A DNA stretch of 51,810 bases from JAWLHA01 sp041690535 (lineage in GTDB: Bacteria > Pseudomonadota > Gammaproteobacteria > Thiohalomonadales > Thiohalomonadaceae). The notes under the pieces are model-generated. The model saw nothing but the letters and a program-made list of their open reading frames with translations, did no database searches and had not been told where the DNA came from. How positions within the stretch are numbered: position 1 is the first letter of the stretch; every line of letters starts with the position of its first letter. Positions 31,896 to 40,128 of this stretch are shown piece after piece. The stretch lies in the NCBI GenBank assembly GCA_041690535.1, contig JAWLHA010000030.1, forward strand, positions 1 through 51,810, written 5' to 3'. The translations under genes and the position numbers were made by a program.

Positions 31896-33014
31896 TCAGT
31901 CCGGGGCCTTGGGCGGGGCGAAGCTGAATGCTTGCTCCTCGAACACCCGAATGCACGCATCCACCGCATCCGCGTCGAACCGTGTGCCCCGCCCGGCCCT
32001 GATCTCCTCCAGCGCCATATCCAGACCGAGCGCCGGCCGGTAGGGGCGGTGGCTCTGAATGGCCTCGACCACGTCGGCCACGGCCATGATGCGGGCCTCC
32101 AGTGCGATTTCCGCCCCCTTCAGCCCCTGCGGATAGCCCGACCCGTCCAGCCGTTCATGGTGTTGCAGCACCATCTCGGCCACGGGCCAGGGGAAGTCCA
32201 CATCCTTGACGATCTTGAAACCCGTCTCCGGGTGGGTCCGGATGATGCGGAACTCCATCTCGGAGAGTCGGCCCGGGCGGGTGAGGATCTCCGTGGGGAT
32301 GGAGATCTTGCCGATGTCATGGATCAGGCCGCCCAGGCGCACCGCCTCGACCACCTCCGCGCCAACCTGCATCTCCTCGGCGGTGGCCACCGCCAGTTGG
32401 GTGGAGCGGCGCTGGTGACCTGCCGTGAAGGGGTCGCGCTTTTCAATGACCGCGGCGATGGCCTCGATGGTGTGGATGAGAGCGCACTGCAGCCGCTCGG
32501 CGAAGCGCTCCCGTTCAGCCTCGCTCGCCTGCAGCGCCTCGTTGGCACAGCGCAGTTCCTCCGTTCGCGCCCGCACCCGCCCCTCCAGGTCCCGCTGCAG
32601 GCGCCGCATCTCCAGATGGGTCGATACCCGGGCCAGCACCTCTTCCGACTGGAAGGGCTTGGGGATGTAGTCCACGCCGCCGGCGTCGAAGGCGGTCACC
32701 TTGTCGGCCACATCCCCCAGAGCGCTGATGAAAATGACGGGGATTTCCCGGGTGTCCGCCTTTGCCTTGAGGCGGCGGCAGACCTCATAGCCGTCGAGGC
32801 CGGGCATGCGGATGTCGAGCAGCAACAGGTCCGGTGGATTCGCCTGGGCCGCCCGCAGGGCCAGTTCGCCGCTGGGGGCCTGGCGAGTCTTGAATCCCGC
32901 GGCGCTTAGAATGGCCGTGAGCACCCGCAGGTTATTGGGGTTGTCATCGACGATAAGGACACTGCCGCGGCGCCCTTCGGACGAGGTGCCCGGGTCGGTG
33001 GAATTCATCTGCAT
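31896..33014 (-). CDS. Response regulator with HD-GYP c-di-GMP phosphodiesterase output
   Basis: The 372-aa protein has an N-terminal receiver (VLIVDDNPNNLRVL; phosphoacceptor Asp67 in LLLLDIRMPGLDG; PKPF), a coiled-coil linker, and an HD-GYP domain with HDIGK, HHERLDGSGYPQGL and later ADVVEA. HD-GYP enzymes hydrolyse c-di-GMP. The ATG at 33014 is used; GGGGAA lies about six bases upstream. It follows the hybrid kinase at 33100 on the same strand with an 85-bp gap, so phosphotransfer between them is likely. It opposes the diguanylate cyclase at 7063-8025 in c-di-GMP turnover. Confidence 0.94.
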   Translation of the reverse strand: MQMNSTDPGTSSEGRRGSVLIVDDNPNNLRVLTAILSAAGFKTRQAPSGELALRAAQANPPDLLLLDIRMPGLDGYEVCRRLKAKADTREIPVIFISALGDVADKVTAFDAGGVDYIPKPFQSEEVLARVSTHLEMRRLQRDLEGRVRARTEELRCANEALQASEAERERFAERLQCALIHTIEAIAAVIEKRDPFTAGHQRRSTQLAVATAEEMQVGAEVVEAVRLGGLIHDIGKISIPTEILTRPGRLSEMEFRIIRTHPETGFKIVKDVDFPWPVAEMVLQHHERLDGSGYPQGLKGAEIALEARIMAVADVVEAIQSHRPYRPALGLDMALEEIRAGRGTRFDADAVDACIRVFEEQAFSFAPPKAPD

Positions 33015-33099
33015 GATCGTTCCCCGTGGCGCAGTTGCGGGGGGCTGACGCTCGCTCCCCTGCAGCCCGCTCGCGGTGCATCGGGGGGGCATCCCCCAT

Positions 33100-35562
33100 T
33101 CACGGCGGCGACCCGGTGGATGCGTTGCGCTCATCCGCCCCACGTGCTGGGCCATCGGGGGTTCGGTGCTCCAGCAGGTCCAGAATTTCCGGATAGCGGT
33201 AGACCCGGGCCAGTCTTTCCAGAGCGGCTGCCACGTCTGCCGCCGTCGGCCGGATACCCTCTACCAACTGCGCGAGCCGCTCGCTGTCGCATTCGATGGC
33301 GGCCTGTCGCAGTTCGGCGAGCGCGGTCCGGGGCAGCCGAACCAGTGCCTCGGCGGTGATTGCGGGGGCCGGGGGCGCCTCGGGCCCTTCACCCGCCGAC
33401 CGCTCGTAGAGGTATCGCACCCCCAGGTGGCGGGCGATGGTCTCGAAGATCTCCTCTTCCCGGAAGGGCTTGCGCAGAAAGTCGTCGCAGCCGGACTCCA
33501 GGACGAGGCTCCGCTGCTCCCTGAACACGCTGGCAGTGAGGGCCACGATGATCGTCGCGCGCCCCCCCTCCATACCCTTGATGCGCCGCGTCGCCTCGAT
33601 GCCGTCCATCACCGGCATGCGCCAATCCATCCAGATGAGGTGGGGCCGCCAGCTGCGGAACTGCTCCACTGCCTCCTGCCCGTTCTCCACCTCGCGTACC
33701 TCGAAGCCGACCGGTTCGAGCAGGCGGCGCAGCAGCAGGCGCGTCTCCACCACATCCTCGGCAATGAGGATGCGACAGGCCTCCTGCCCCGGCTCCAGGG
33801 CAATGACCCGCCCGGGCAGCTCCAGGGGGGAAAGCGCCTCCTCCGCAGTGGCCGGCTTCACCGGCAGGGTGAAGCCGAACACGGAGCCATGGCCGGGGTC
33901 ACTGTGCAGGGTGAGATTGCCGCCCATGAGCTGGATGTACTGGCGGGTGATGGCCAGCCCCAGGCCGGTCCCCTGGGCATCGGCCCGTTGGGCCAGCTGC
34001 ACGAAGGGCTCGAACACCCGCTCCTGCGCCTCCGGGGGGATCCCCATCCCGGTGTCCTCCACCTCGCAGCGCACGACGACCCGCTCCGCGTCGGCCGGCT
34101 CGCCCCTCAGGCGCAGAATGACGCCGCCCTGTTCGGTGTACTTCACCGCGTTGCCGAGCAGATTGATGAACACCTGGCGCAGCTTGGCCCGATCGGCCCG
34201 GACGTAGTGCGGCAGCGTCGGGTCCTGCTCGACGCTCAGGCACAGCCCCCGCGACTCGGCCCGGTTGCGCATCAGGTCGACGATCTCCCGCAGCAGTTCG
34301 TGGAGATCCACCGGCTCCGGCTCCACCACCATGCGCCCGGCCTCGATCTTCGACATGTCGAGGACATCGTTGATCAGCGCCAGCAGGTGCTCGCCGCTGC
34401 GGTCGATGATGGCCAGGTACTCGCGCTGTCTCTCCGTGATGGCCGGGTCATGGCTCATCAGCTTGGCGAAGCCGAGCACCGCCGAGAGCGGGGTGCGCAG
34501 CTCGTGACTCATGTTGGCAAGGAAGAGGGTTTTCGCCCGGTTCGCCGCCTCGGCCCGCTCCTTCGCCTCGGCCAGCTCGGTGGTGCGCGCCTCCACCAGC
34601 TCTTCCAGATGGTGTTGATAATGCTTCAACGCCTCCTCGGTGCGCTTCAGGGCGGTGACGTCCTGTACCGTGCCGATGGAGCGGACCGTGCGCCCGTGCG
34701 CATCCTTCACCTCCCGGGAGCGCTCATGGACGTGCTTCACCTCCCCGGCGGGGGTGACGATGCGGTGCACGAGCTCGTAAGGGACGCCCTGCTCCACCGC
34801 CGTGGTGTAGGTTCGGTTCACCCGCTCCCGATCCTCGGGGTGAATGGTGGAGAGAAAGGCCTCGTAGGTGGCCTCGAAGCGGTCGGGGTCCATGCCGAAG
34901 ATGTGGTAGATCTCGTCCGACCAGTAGAGCCTGCCGGTGGCCAGTTCCAGCTCCCAATTGCCGATCTTGGCCATCCGCTGGGCCTCGGTCAGCCGCCGTT
35001 CGCTCACCTGCAGTTCGCTCTGGGTCTGCGCCAGCAGGGCCAGACTGTGCCGCAGACGGCGATTGAGGCGCCCCAGAGTCGTGAGCCGCCAGCCGATGGC
35101 CAGCCCCAGGGCGAGGACGACGGCGCCGATGCTCCAGAACTGCGCCGCGGTGAGGGCCCAGAAGGGGCGGGGGAGGCCATACCACTTGTTGTAGATGTCC
35201 CGATACTCGCGGCTTTGGGTGAACGCGGCGACCGACGCGTCCAGGCGGGCCAGCAGGGCCGCATCCTCCGAGCGTACGGCCAAGGCACGTTTGATCTCCA
35301 CCAGAGGCGGCCCGACCGCCTTGATGTGGTCCTCCAGCCCCGCGGATCGGGCCAGCCGCAGTGTCACCGGGACCGGGTAGGCGAGGGCGTTCATCACGTC
35401 GATGGCGAAGCCCTCGGGCTCACCATCGGCCGAGGTGGTGTAGTGGGGCGGGAAGTGGCGAGGCACGGCGGCCACCAATGCCTCCCCCGCGGCTGCGGGC
35501 CGAAACATTGCCCCGGAGAGGCAGAGCATCAGACAGGCGGCGCGGAAGCGCAAGCTGCTCAT
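33100..35562 (-). CDS. Hybrid sensor histidine kinase with shortened periplasmic SBP-like domain
   Basis: The 820-aa protein has a signal segment (residues 1-25), a periplasmic region that starts and ends like a bacterial extracellular solute-binding domain 3 (GEPEGFAIDVMNALA ... YRDIYNKWYG) but is only about 105 residues instead of about 220, a transmembrane helix (about 140-160), a PAS domain (200-310), HisKA with His353 (ANMSHELRTPLS), an ATPase domain (DTGMGIP, GTGLGLAI) and a receiver with Asp646 (LIWMDWRMPVMDG). The last 23 or so residues are encoded by a family A remnant (33103-33174). The ATG at 35562 fits the signal peptide; the frame is open to 35691 through another element. Confidence 0.93.
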   Translation of the reverse strand: MSSLRFRAACLMLCLSGAMFRPAAAGEALVAAVPRHFPPHYTTSADGEPEGFAIDVMNALAYPVPVTLRLARSAGLEDHIKAVGPPLVEIKRALAVRSEDAALLARLDASVAAFTQSREYRDIYNKWYGLPRPFWALTAAQFWSIGAVVLALGLAIGWRLTTLGRLNRRLRHSLALLAQTQSELQVSERRLTEAQRMAKIGNWELELATGRLYWSDEIYHIFGMDPDRFEATYEAFLSTIHPEDRERVNRTYTTAVEQGVPYELVHRIVTPAGEVKHVHERSREVKDAHGRTVRSIGTVQDVTALKRTEEALKHYQHHLEELVEARTTELAEAKERAEAANRAKTLFLANMSHELRTPLSAVLGFAKLMSHDPAITERQREYLAIIDRSGEHLLALINDVLDMSKIEAGRMVVEPEPVDLHELLREIVDLMRNRAESRGLCLSVEQDPTLPHYVRADRAKLRQVFINLLGNAVKYTEQGGVILRLRGEPADAERVVVRCEVEDTGMGIPPEAQERVFEPFVQLAQRADAQGTGLGLAITRQYIQLMGGNLTLHSDPGHGSVFGFTLPVKPATAEEALSPLELPGRVIALEPGQEACRILIAEDVVETRLLLRRLLEPVGFEVREVENGQEAVEQFRSWRPHLIWMDWRMPVMDGIEATRRIKGMEGGRATIIVALTASVFREQRSLVLESGCDDFLRKPFREEEIFETIARHLGVRYLYERSAGEGPEAPPAPAITAEALVRLPRTALAELRQAAIECDSERLAQLVEGIRPTAADVAAALERLARVYRYPEILDLLEHRTPDGPARGADERNASTGSPP
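33103..33174. mobile_element. Family A remnant read as the kinase C-terminus
   Basis: GGTGGATGCGTTGCGCTCATC and the end GGTTCGGTGCTCCAG match one half of family A. The sequence is in frame with the kinase gene, giving a tail beginning EHRTPDGPARGADERNAST and ending at a TGA inside or beside the repeat. Confidence 0.7.
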
Positions 35563-35590
35563 GGTGTCAGAGGTGTGCCGAGGTGAGGGC

Positions 35591-35760
35591 CTGGAGCACC
35601 GAACAGATAAATGGAAATATTGCCGATCGCCGCCAGATTGCCCGTGAGTGGGAGAGCAGGGAACTGCGTAGGGTGGAAAAGCGCAGCGCATCCACCATTC
35701 ACGGTTGGCGACCTGATGGATGCGCTGCGCTTATCCACCCTGCGTACTTGGTGCACGCTC
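35591..35760. mobile_element. Family A element, diverged copy
   Basis: The left end CTGGAGCACCGAACAGATAA and the central palindrome (GTAGGGTGGAAAAGCGCAGC / GCTGCGCTTATCCACC) are clear; the right end is eroded near GTGCACGCTCTC. It lies just upstream of the hybrid kinase start and may carry or disrupt its promoter. Confidence 0.75.
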
Positions 35761-35805
35761 TCGGGATTAGACTGCCAGACGGCGGGAGGAAGTTCCCCGG
35801 AACCC

Positions 35806-35880
35806 CAGGGTAAACGCACACTTACCCAAGGACTTACATCGCTCACAGCACGGCCGCGACGTGAGTATGTGTTTACCCTG
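35806..35880. mobile_element. Family B miniature element, short form (75 bp)
   Basis: CAGGGTAAACGCACACTTAC and GTGAGTATGTGTTTACCCTG are inverted ends around CGCTCACAGCACGGCCGCGA. It lies between the AAA gene stop (35925) and the family A element. The whole gap 35563-35924 is otherwise empty. Confidence 0.85.
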
Positions 35881-35924
35881 CCCCGGACCCACGGCCGCAT
35901 GGGCGCGTACGCGTCCCCCCGGCT

Positions 35925-37433
35925 TTAATCCACCGGCACCGTACGCTGGCTCGCCCAGGCCCGCAGGGCCCCGATCTGCTCGGCCATCACCACCGACAGG
36001 GGGCGCGTACGGGCAATCTCCTCCAGCAGGTGTTCGGTGGTGAGGGGCGTCTCCGCGGCGTGGGCGGCGTACCAGGCGGAGACCACCGCTTGCTCCAGCT
36101 CCGCCCCGGAGAAGCCGTCGCTCTGGCGGGCCGCCTTCTCCAGATCCAGCCCCTCGCGCTCCAGACCCCGCTTGCGCAGGTGGGCGGCCAGGATCGCCAC
36201 CCGCGCCTCCGGCGCCGGGAGGTCCACGAAGAAGATTTCATCCAGGCGCCCCTTGCGCACCAGCTCCGGCGGCAGCGCCGCGATGCTGTTGGCGGTGGCC
36301 ACGACGAAGACCCGAGCCTTCTTCTCCGCCATCCAGGTGAGCAAAGCCCCCAGCACTCGATGGGCCGTTCCGCTATCGCTGTCGGTGACGGCCACCCCCT
36401 TTTCGATCTCGTCGATCCACAGCACACAGGGGGCCATCACCTCCGCCGCCTTGAGGGATTCCCGCAGGTTCTTCTCCGTCTCGCCGATGTACTTGTTATA
36501 GAGCGCCCCGAAGTCGAGGCGCAGCAGCGGCACCTGCCAGGCGCCCGCCACCGCCTTGGCCGCCAAGCTCTTGCCGCCCCCCTGCACGCCCAGCAGCAGG
36601 ATCCCCTTGGGGGTGTCGAGGCCGCCCGCGGCGGCCAGAAATGCCCTTTGCCGCCGCTCCAGCCACCCCTTGAGCCTGGAGAAACCGCCCACCTCGGCGA
36701 AGGTGGCGGTGTCGTACTCGAAGGAGAGTACGCCCCCCTCGCTCACCAGCTCGTACTTGGCCTTCATCACCTCGGGGAGATCACTGGCGGTGATGGCCCC
36801 GTCGTCGTGGATGGCATTGCGGATGAGCCGTTTGGCATCGCTCACCGTGAGGCCGCGCAGATTCTGTACCAGGAGCTCCATGGCGCGGCGGTCCGCCTTC
36901 ACCGCGTTGCCCCCGCCCTGTTTGAGGCGCCACAGCCGCGCCTCCTCCAGCACCAGCTCATTCAGCCGCGCCCCATCGGGCAGGCTCAGCTCGAACCGGG
37001 CAGCCAGCCGCTTGAGCTCGGGCGGCAGCTCCAGCGCGTGGCTGAGCAGCACCAGACGGTTTTCCCGCAGGTAGAAGTCGTGGGCGATCTCCCGCAGCAG
37101 GCGGACGGTGCGCGGATCGCGCAGATAGGGGTGAAAGTCGAGCAGGGCCACCACCGCGCCCTTCAGGGTCTCCTTCACCCGGGCGAGGGCCGCCTCGGGG
37201 GCGGTGGTGTCATCGGCCTGCGCCGGGCTCCCTTGCAAGCTCCAGACAGGCCCGCTGTCGCCGCCCGGCTCGGCCCGCAGCCCCTGGGCGGCACTCCAGG
37301 TATAGAGCGCCCGTCCCTGGCCGACGGTGACCTGCTTGAGGAGGTCCAGGGCGCGGGGCTCCTCATGGGTCTCCACCACCACGATAGGGAAGTGGGATTT
37401 GAGCACCACCTCCAGATTGCGTCGGTCGATCAT
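35925..37433 (-). CDS. Ycf46-like AAA+ ATPase
   Basis: The 502-aa protein has an N-terminal domain (MIDRRNLEVVLKSHFPIVVV) typical of Ycf46-like proteins and a C-terminal AAA+ domain with Walker A GVQGGGKS, Walker B CVLWIDEIEKG, sensor and arginine-finger segments (VVATANSIAALPPELVRKGR LDE) and an SGAELEQAV sensor-2 helix. Cyanobacterial Ycf46 is implicated in CO2 uptake regulation; in other bacteria the role is unknown. No partner gene is adjacent. The ATG at 37433 is used. It is isolated between repeat-rich gaps. Confidence 0.9.
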   Translation of the reverse strand: MIDRRNLEVVLKSHFPIVVVETHEEPRALDLLKQVTVGQGRALYTWSAAQGLRAEPGGDSGPVWSLQGSPAQADDTTAPEAALARVKETLKGAVVALLDFHPYLRDPRTVRLLREIAHDFYLRENRLVLLSHALELPPELKRLAARFELSLPDGARLNELVLEEARLWRLKQGGGNAVKADRRAMELLVQNLRGLTVSDAKRLIRNAIHDDGAITASDLPEVMKAKYELVSEGGVLSFEYDTATFAEVGGFSRLKGWLERRQRAFLAAAGGLDTPKGILLLGVQGGGKSLAAKAVAGAWQVPLLRLDFGALYNKYIGETEKNLRESLKAAEVMAPCVLWIDEIEKGVAVTDSDSGTAHRVLGALLTWMAEKKARVFVVATANSIAALPPELVRKGRLDEIFFVDLPAPEARVAILAAHLRKRGLEREGLDLEKAARQSDGFSGAELEQAVVSAWYAAHAAETPLTTEHLLEEIARTRPLSVVMAEQIGALRAWASQRTVPVD

Positions 37434-37511
37434 CGTTCTCCATCCATGTCATGCCGGCCCGCCAGTATACCGCCCCCAAGCCGGCGATGAGCCCTGAAAC
37501 GACCAGCCCCC

Positions 37512-37677
37512 GGGGTGAACGCATACTCACCCAAGAGCGACGTAAGTCCTTGAAAGCAGGTAACGCTGTAAATACATCCATGTACGCTCGACAGCCGCGT
37601 CCATGCGGCCGACGACCTGCTTTCAAGGACTTACGTCGCTCACAGCACGGCCGTGACGTTAGTATGCGTTCGCCCTG
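37512..37677. mobile_element. Family B element, internally deleted
   Basis: Ends GGGGTGAACGCATACTCACC and GTTAGTATGCGTTCGCCCTG flank a shortened core that keeps GTAAGTCCTTGAAAGCAGG, GTACGCTCGACAGCCGCG and CCTGCTTTCAAGGACTTACG. Compared with 26474-26740, roughly 100 bp of core are missing. 37678-37790 shows nothing recognisable. Confidence 0.8.
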
Positions 37678-37790
37678 GACCCGCCCCATGCCGACCCAGG
37701 ATGCAGCGGGCCGCCAATGCACCCGCCGGCCGCTCGCGCGATCGATGCGCTCCGCGAGGCTCACCCGCCACATCCTGCAAAAGGCAAAGA

Positions 37791-38005
37791 GTAACTACTC
37801 ACCCCATGTACGGCGGCTCTGGAGTGCGGGGGCTTGCCCCCGCTTTCCCGAGGGGCGGCTTGCCGCCGTGCGCCGTGTTGTGGGCTGGCCGGGGACGCGG
37901 GAGCAAGCTCCCGTCCTGCAAAGCGGCGGCAAGCCGTCGCACTCCACAGCAAAGGTGCCGTAACCCGTAGCATCGAGACGCGGCTGACATGGGGTGAGTA
38001 GTTAC
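37791..38005. mobile_element. Family D-like miniature element (215 bp)
   Basis: GTAACTACTCACCCCATGT and ACATGGGGTGAGTAGTTAC are perfect 19-bp inverted ends. The interior holds a series of small hairpins such as GCGGGGGCTTGCCCCCGC. The outer GTAACTA is shared with 27569-27718. Confidence 0.9.
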
Positions 38006-38011
38006 GGCAAT

Positions 38012-38043
38012 AAAAAGCCCGCCCCGGCAACGCCGGGACGGGC
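38012..38043 (-). terminator. Rho-independent terminator of degQ
   Basis: On the minus strand GCCCGTCCCGGC (38043-38032) pairs with GCCGGGGCGGGC (38028-38017), followed by TTTTT. It lies 39 bp past the degQ stop. Confidence 0.92.
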
Positions 38044-38081
38044 ACACGAGTGAAAAACACCCGCTTACTGCTTGAGGAGAG

Positions 38082-39443
38082 CTACTGCAAGAGGAGGAAC
38101 AGCGCCCCATTGCGGCGCTGTACGTTGAGCAGCAGGGTGTCACTGTTGCCGATGGCCTGCCGGAGAGTCTTCAGGTCCGTCACCTTGCGGCGGTTGGCCT
38201 GGGCAATCACATCGCCGCGGCGCAGCCCGGAGCCCCACGCCGGCGACCCGGGGGCGACGTCGATGACCACCACCCCGTTCACCTTGCCGTAGTTGGCCAT
38301 GCCCTCGACGATATTGCCCAACGCCGCGCCCGCGAGGCGGCGGTGCACCTTCTCGCCGGCCAGGCGCGCCATTTCCGGCTCTTCGATCACCGCCCGAATG
38401 GTCTTGCGCTCATCACCGCGCAGGATCTTCATCTCCACCTTCTGGCCGATGCGCAGCAGGCCGACACTGTTGCGCACGTCGGAGGATCCCTGCACCGGCC
38501 GGCCATTCACCTCGACGATGATGTCGCCCGGCTGCAACCCGGCCCGCTCGGCCGGTGTGCCGGGCTCCACCTGAGTGACCACGGCCCCCCGCTGCTGTTT
38601 GAGGCCGAAGGCCACGGCCAGCTCCGGGGTGAGGTCCTGGGCCTGGGCCCCCAGTTGGCCCCGCCGCACCTGGCCGTGCTCCACCAGCTGGGTCATGATC
38701 TCCTGCGCCATGTTGATGGGGATGGCAAAGCCGATCCCCACGTTGCCGCCGCTCTTGGAGAGGATGGCGGTGTTGATCCCTACCAGTTCACCGCGCAGGT
38801 TCACCAATGGGCCGCCGGAGTTGCCGGGGTTGATGGAGGCGTCGGTCTGGATAAAGTCCTCATACCCCTCGATGCCGAGCCCGGAACGGCCCAGGGCGCT
38901 GACGATGCCCGAGGTGACGGTCTGGCCGAGGCCGAAGGGGTTGCCGATGGCCACCACGAAGTCCCCCACCCGGAGGCCGTCGGAGTCCGCCACCGGCACG
39001 GCGCTGAGCTCCTCTGCGGGGATCTTGAGCACGGCCACGTCGGCCTCGGGGTCGGCCCCTACCAGTTCGGCCTTGAGGGTGCGCCCGTCAGAGAGGTTGA
39101 CCGAGATCTCCACGGCCCGATCGATCACGTGGGTGTTGGTGAGCACATAGCCGTTCTTCGCGTCGACGATCACTCCCGAGCCGAGGCTCTGCCCCTCCCG
39201 CGGCTGGGGCGCCGGGATGTCGAAGAAGTGGCGGAAAAAGGGGTCGGAGAAAAGCGGGTGTTGCTGCCCGGGCAGGCGGGTGCGGGTGAAGATGTTCACC
39301 ACCGCCGGCACGGTGCGCTCCAGCATGGGGGCGAGGGTAGGCAACTCCTGCCCCTGGCTGTCCAGGGGAGGCAGGGCGGCCGTTGCGGGCACAGCGCCCA
39401 CGGAAAGCGCCCCGGCGATGATCAGGGCCAGCGTCGTTTTCAT
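38082..39443 (-). CDS. degQ: Periplasmic serine protease of the DegP/DegQ (HtrA) family
   Basis: The 453-aa protein has a Sec signal peptide (residues 1-22, ending near ATAALPP), a trypsin-like domain with the triad His105 (TNTHV), Asp135 (DPEADVAVLKI) and Ser209 (GNSGGPL), and two PDZ domains (about 255-345 and 365-453). It degrades or refolds misfolded periplasmic proteins. It lacks the long Q-linker of DegP, so DegQ is the closer name. AAGGGA precedes the ATG at 39443. It neighbours cytosolic chaperone genes, forming a stress cluster. Confidence 0.95.
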   Translation of the reverse strand: MKTTLALIIAGALSVGAVPATAALPPLDSQGQELPTLAPMLERTVPAVVNIFTRTRLPGQQHPLFSDPFFRHFFDIPAPQPREGQSLGSGVIVDAKNGYVLTNTHVIDRAVEISVNLSDGRTLKAELVGADPEADVAVLKIPAEELSAVPVADSDGLRVGDFVVAIGNPFGLGQTVTSGIVSALGRSGLGIEGYEDFIQTDASINPGNSGGPLVNLRGELVGINTAILSKSGGNVGIGFAIPINMAQEIMTQLVEHGQVRRGQLGAQAQDLTPELAVAFGLKQQRGAVVTQVEPGTPAERAGLQPGDIIVEVNGRPVQGSSDVRNSVGLLRIGQKVEMKILRGDERKTIRAVIEEPEMARLAGEKVHRRLAGAALGNIVEGMANYGKVNGVVVIDVAPGSPAWGSGLRRGDVIAQANRRKVTDLKTLRQAIGNSDTLLLNVQRRNGALFLLLQ

Positions 39444-39556
39444 CTGTTCGTATCCCTTGGTCGGTCTTCAATGGGTTGCGCCGCCTGGTAGAGGCGGCGA
39501 AAAGCAGCGTCATGGGGGGAATGCGGTTGCCCCCCCCTTTTTCTTATCCGTCCCGC

Positions 39557-39570
39557 GTCTTATATAAGAC
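39557..39570. promoter_or_regulatory. 14-bp perfect palindrome upstream of degQ
   Basis: GTCTTATATAAGAC is a perfect palindrome in an otherwise GC-rich gap, 114 bp before the degQ start. It could be an operator, and its TATATA could be a -10 element. No matching regulator is identifiable. Confidence 0.5.
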
Positions 39571-39699
39571 TGAAGCGTGAGACAAGGCAAAGTCAGGAAA
39601 GTTCAAGATCGGGTTGCTTTCCCGCAAATCCCGCCCGTAGCTCTCAGGTGCGGCTTACCCGGGAGTCTGCCAAGACCGCTCCCCACACGACCCATCTCG

Positions 39700-39770
39700 C
39701 CCGGATGCAACGCAGCGGAATCCGGGAGCCTCCAGACCACCGCCCCGGATTCCGCCACGGCTCCATCCGG
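39700..39770. repeat. REP-like inverted pair
   Basis: CCCGGATGCAACGCAGCGGA (39700 onward) and CCGGATTCCGCCACGGCTCC (about 39744) form opposed copies of a common GGATTCCG-type repeat, each internally palindromic. They lie just after the cbpM stop and may terminate or stabilise the cbpA-cbpM transcript. The rest of 39444-39792 is the degQ upstream region. Confidence 0.6.
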
Positions 39771-39792
39771 GTGACGGGGGCAGGGCGCCGCG

Positions 39793-40125
39793 TCATAGCT
39801 CTTCGAACAACTGTTCCAAGGCCCGCACCCGCTGGCGCAGCCGTTGCACCTCCTCCAGCAGGTCCACTGCCAGCGCCGCCCCGGCGAGGTTCACCTCCAG
39901 ATCCCGCTGCAGGCGCAGAATCGTCTGCACCCGGGCCAGGGCCCGACCGCTGAAACGCCACTCCGGGGGGCTGTTCCCGCCCGGCTCGATGAGCCCCTCC
40001 GACACCAGCTCCAGCACATACTCCGCGCTCACCTCGCAGGCCCGGCACAGCTCCCCCAGCGTGAGGCTCAGCCGCTCGTCCAGCACGGTGGTGCCGGCAA
40101 TGACCACGGTGGTTCGGTTCGGCAT
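39793..40125 (-). CDS. cbpM: Chaperone modulator CbpM
   Basis: The 110-aa protein binds the J-domain of CbpA and blocks its work with DnaK. It has the MerR-like N-terminal fold (TLGELCRACEVSAEYVLELV, EGLIEPGG) and a C-terminal coiled coil (LLEEVQRLRQRVRALEQLF). It starts three bases after the cbpA stop, so it is co-translated with its target. Confidence 0.9.
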   Translation of the reverse strand: MPNRTTVVIAGTTVLDERLSLTLGELCRACEVSAEYVLELVSEGLIEPGGNSPPEWRFSGRALARVQTILRLQRDLEVNLAGAALAVDLLEEVQRLRQRVRALEQLFEEL

Positions 40126-40128
40126 GGC

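Noticed and set aside
33076..35586. Very long plus-strand open frame (836 codons)
   Set aside because: It lies antisense to the hybrid kinase, has no domain, and is explained by high GC content; the opposite strand has a complete set of kinase motifs.
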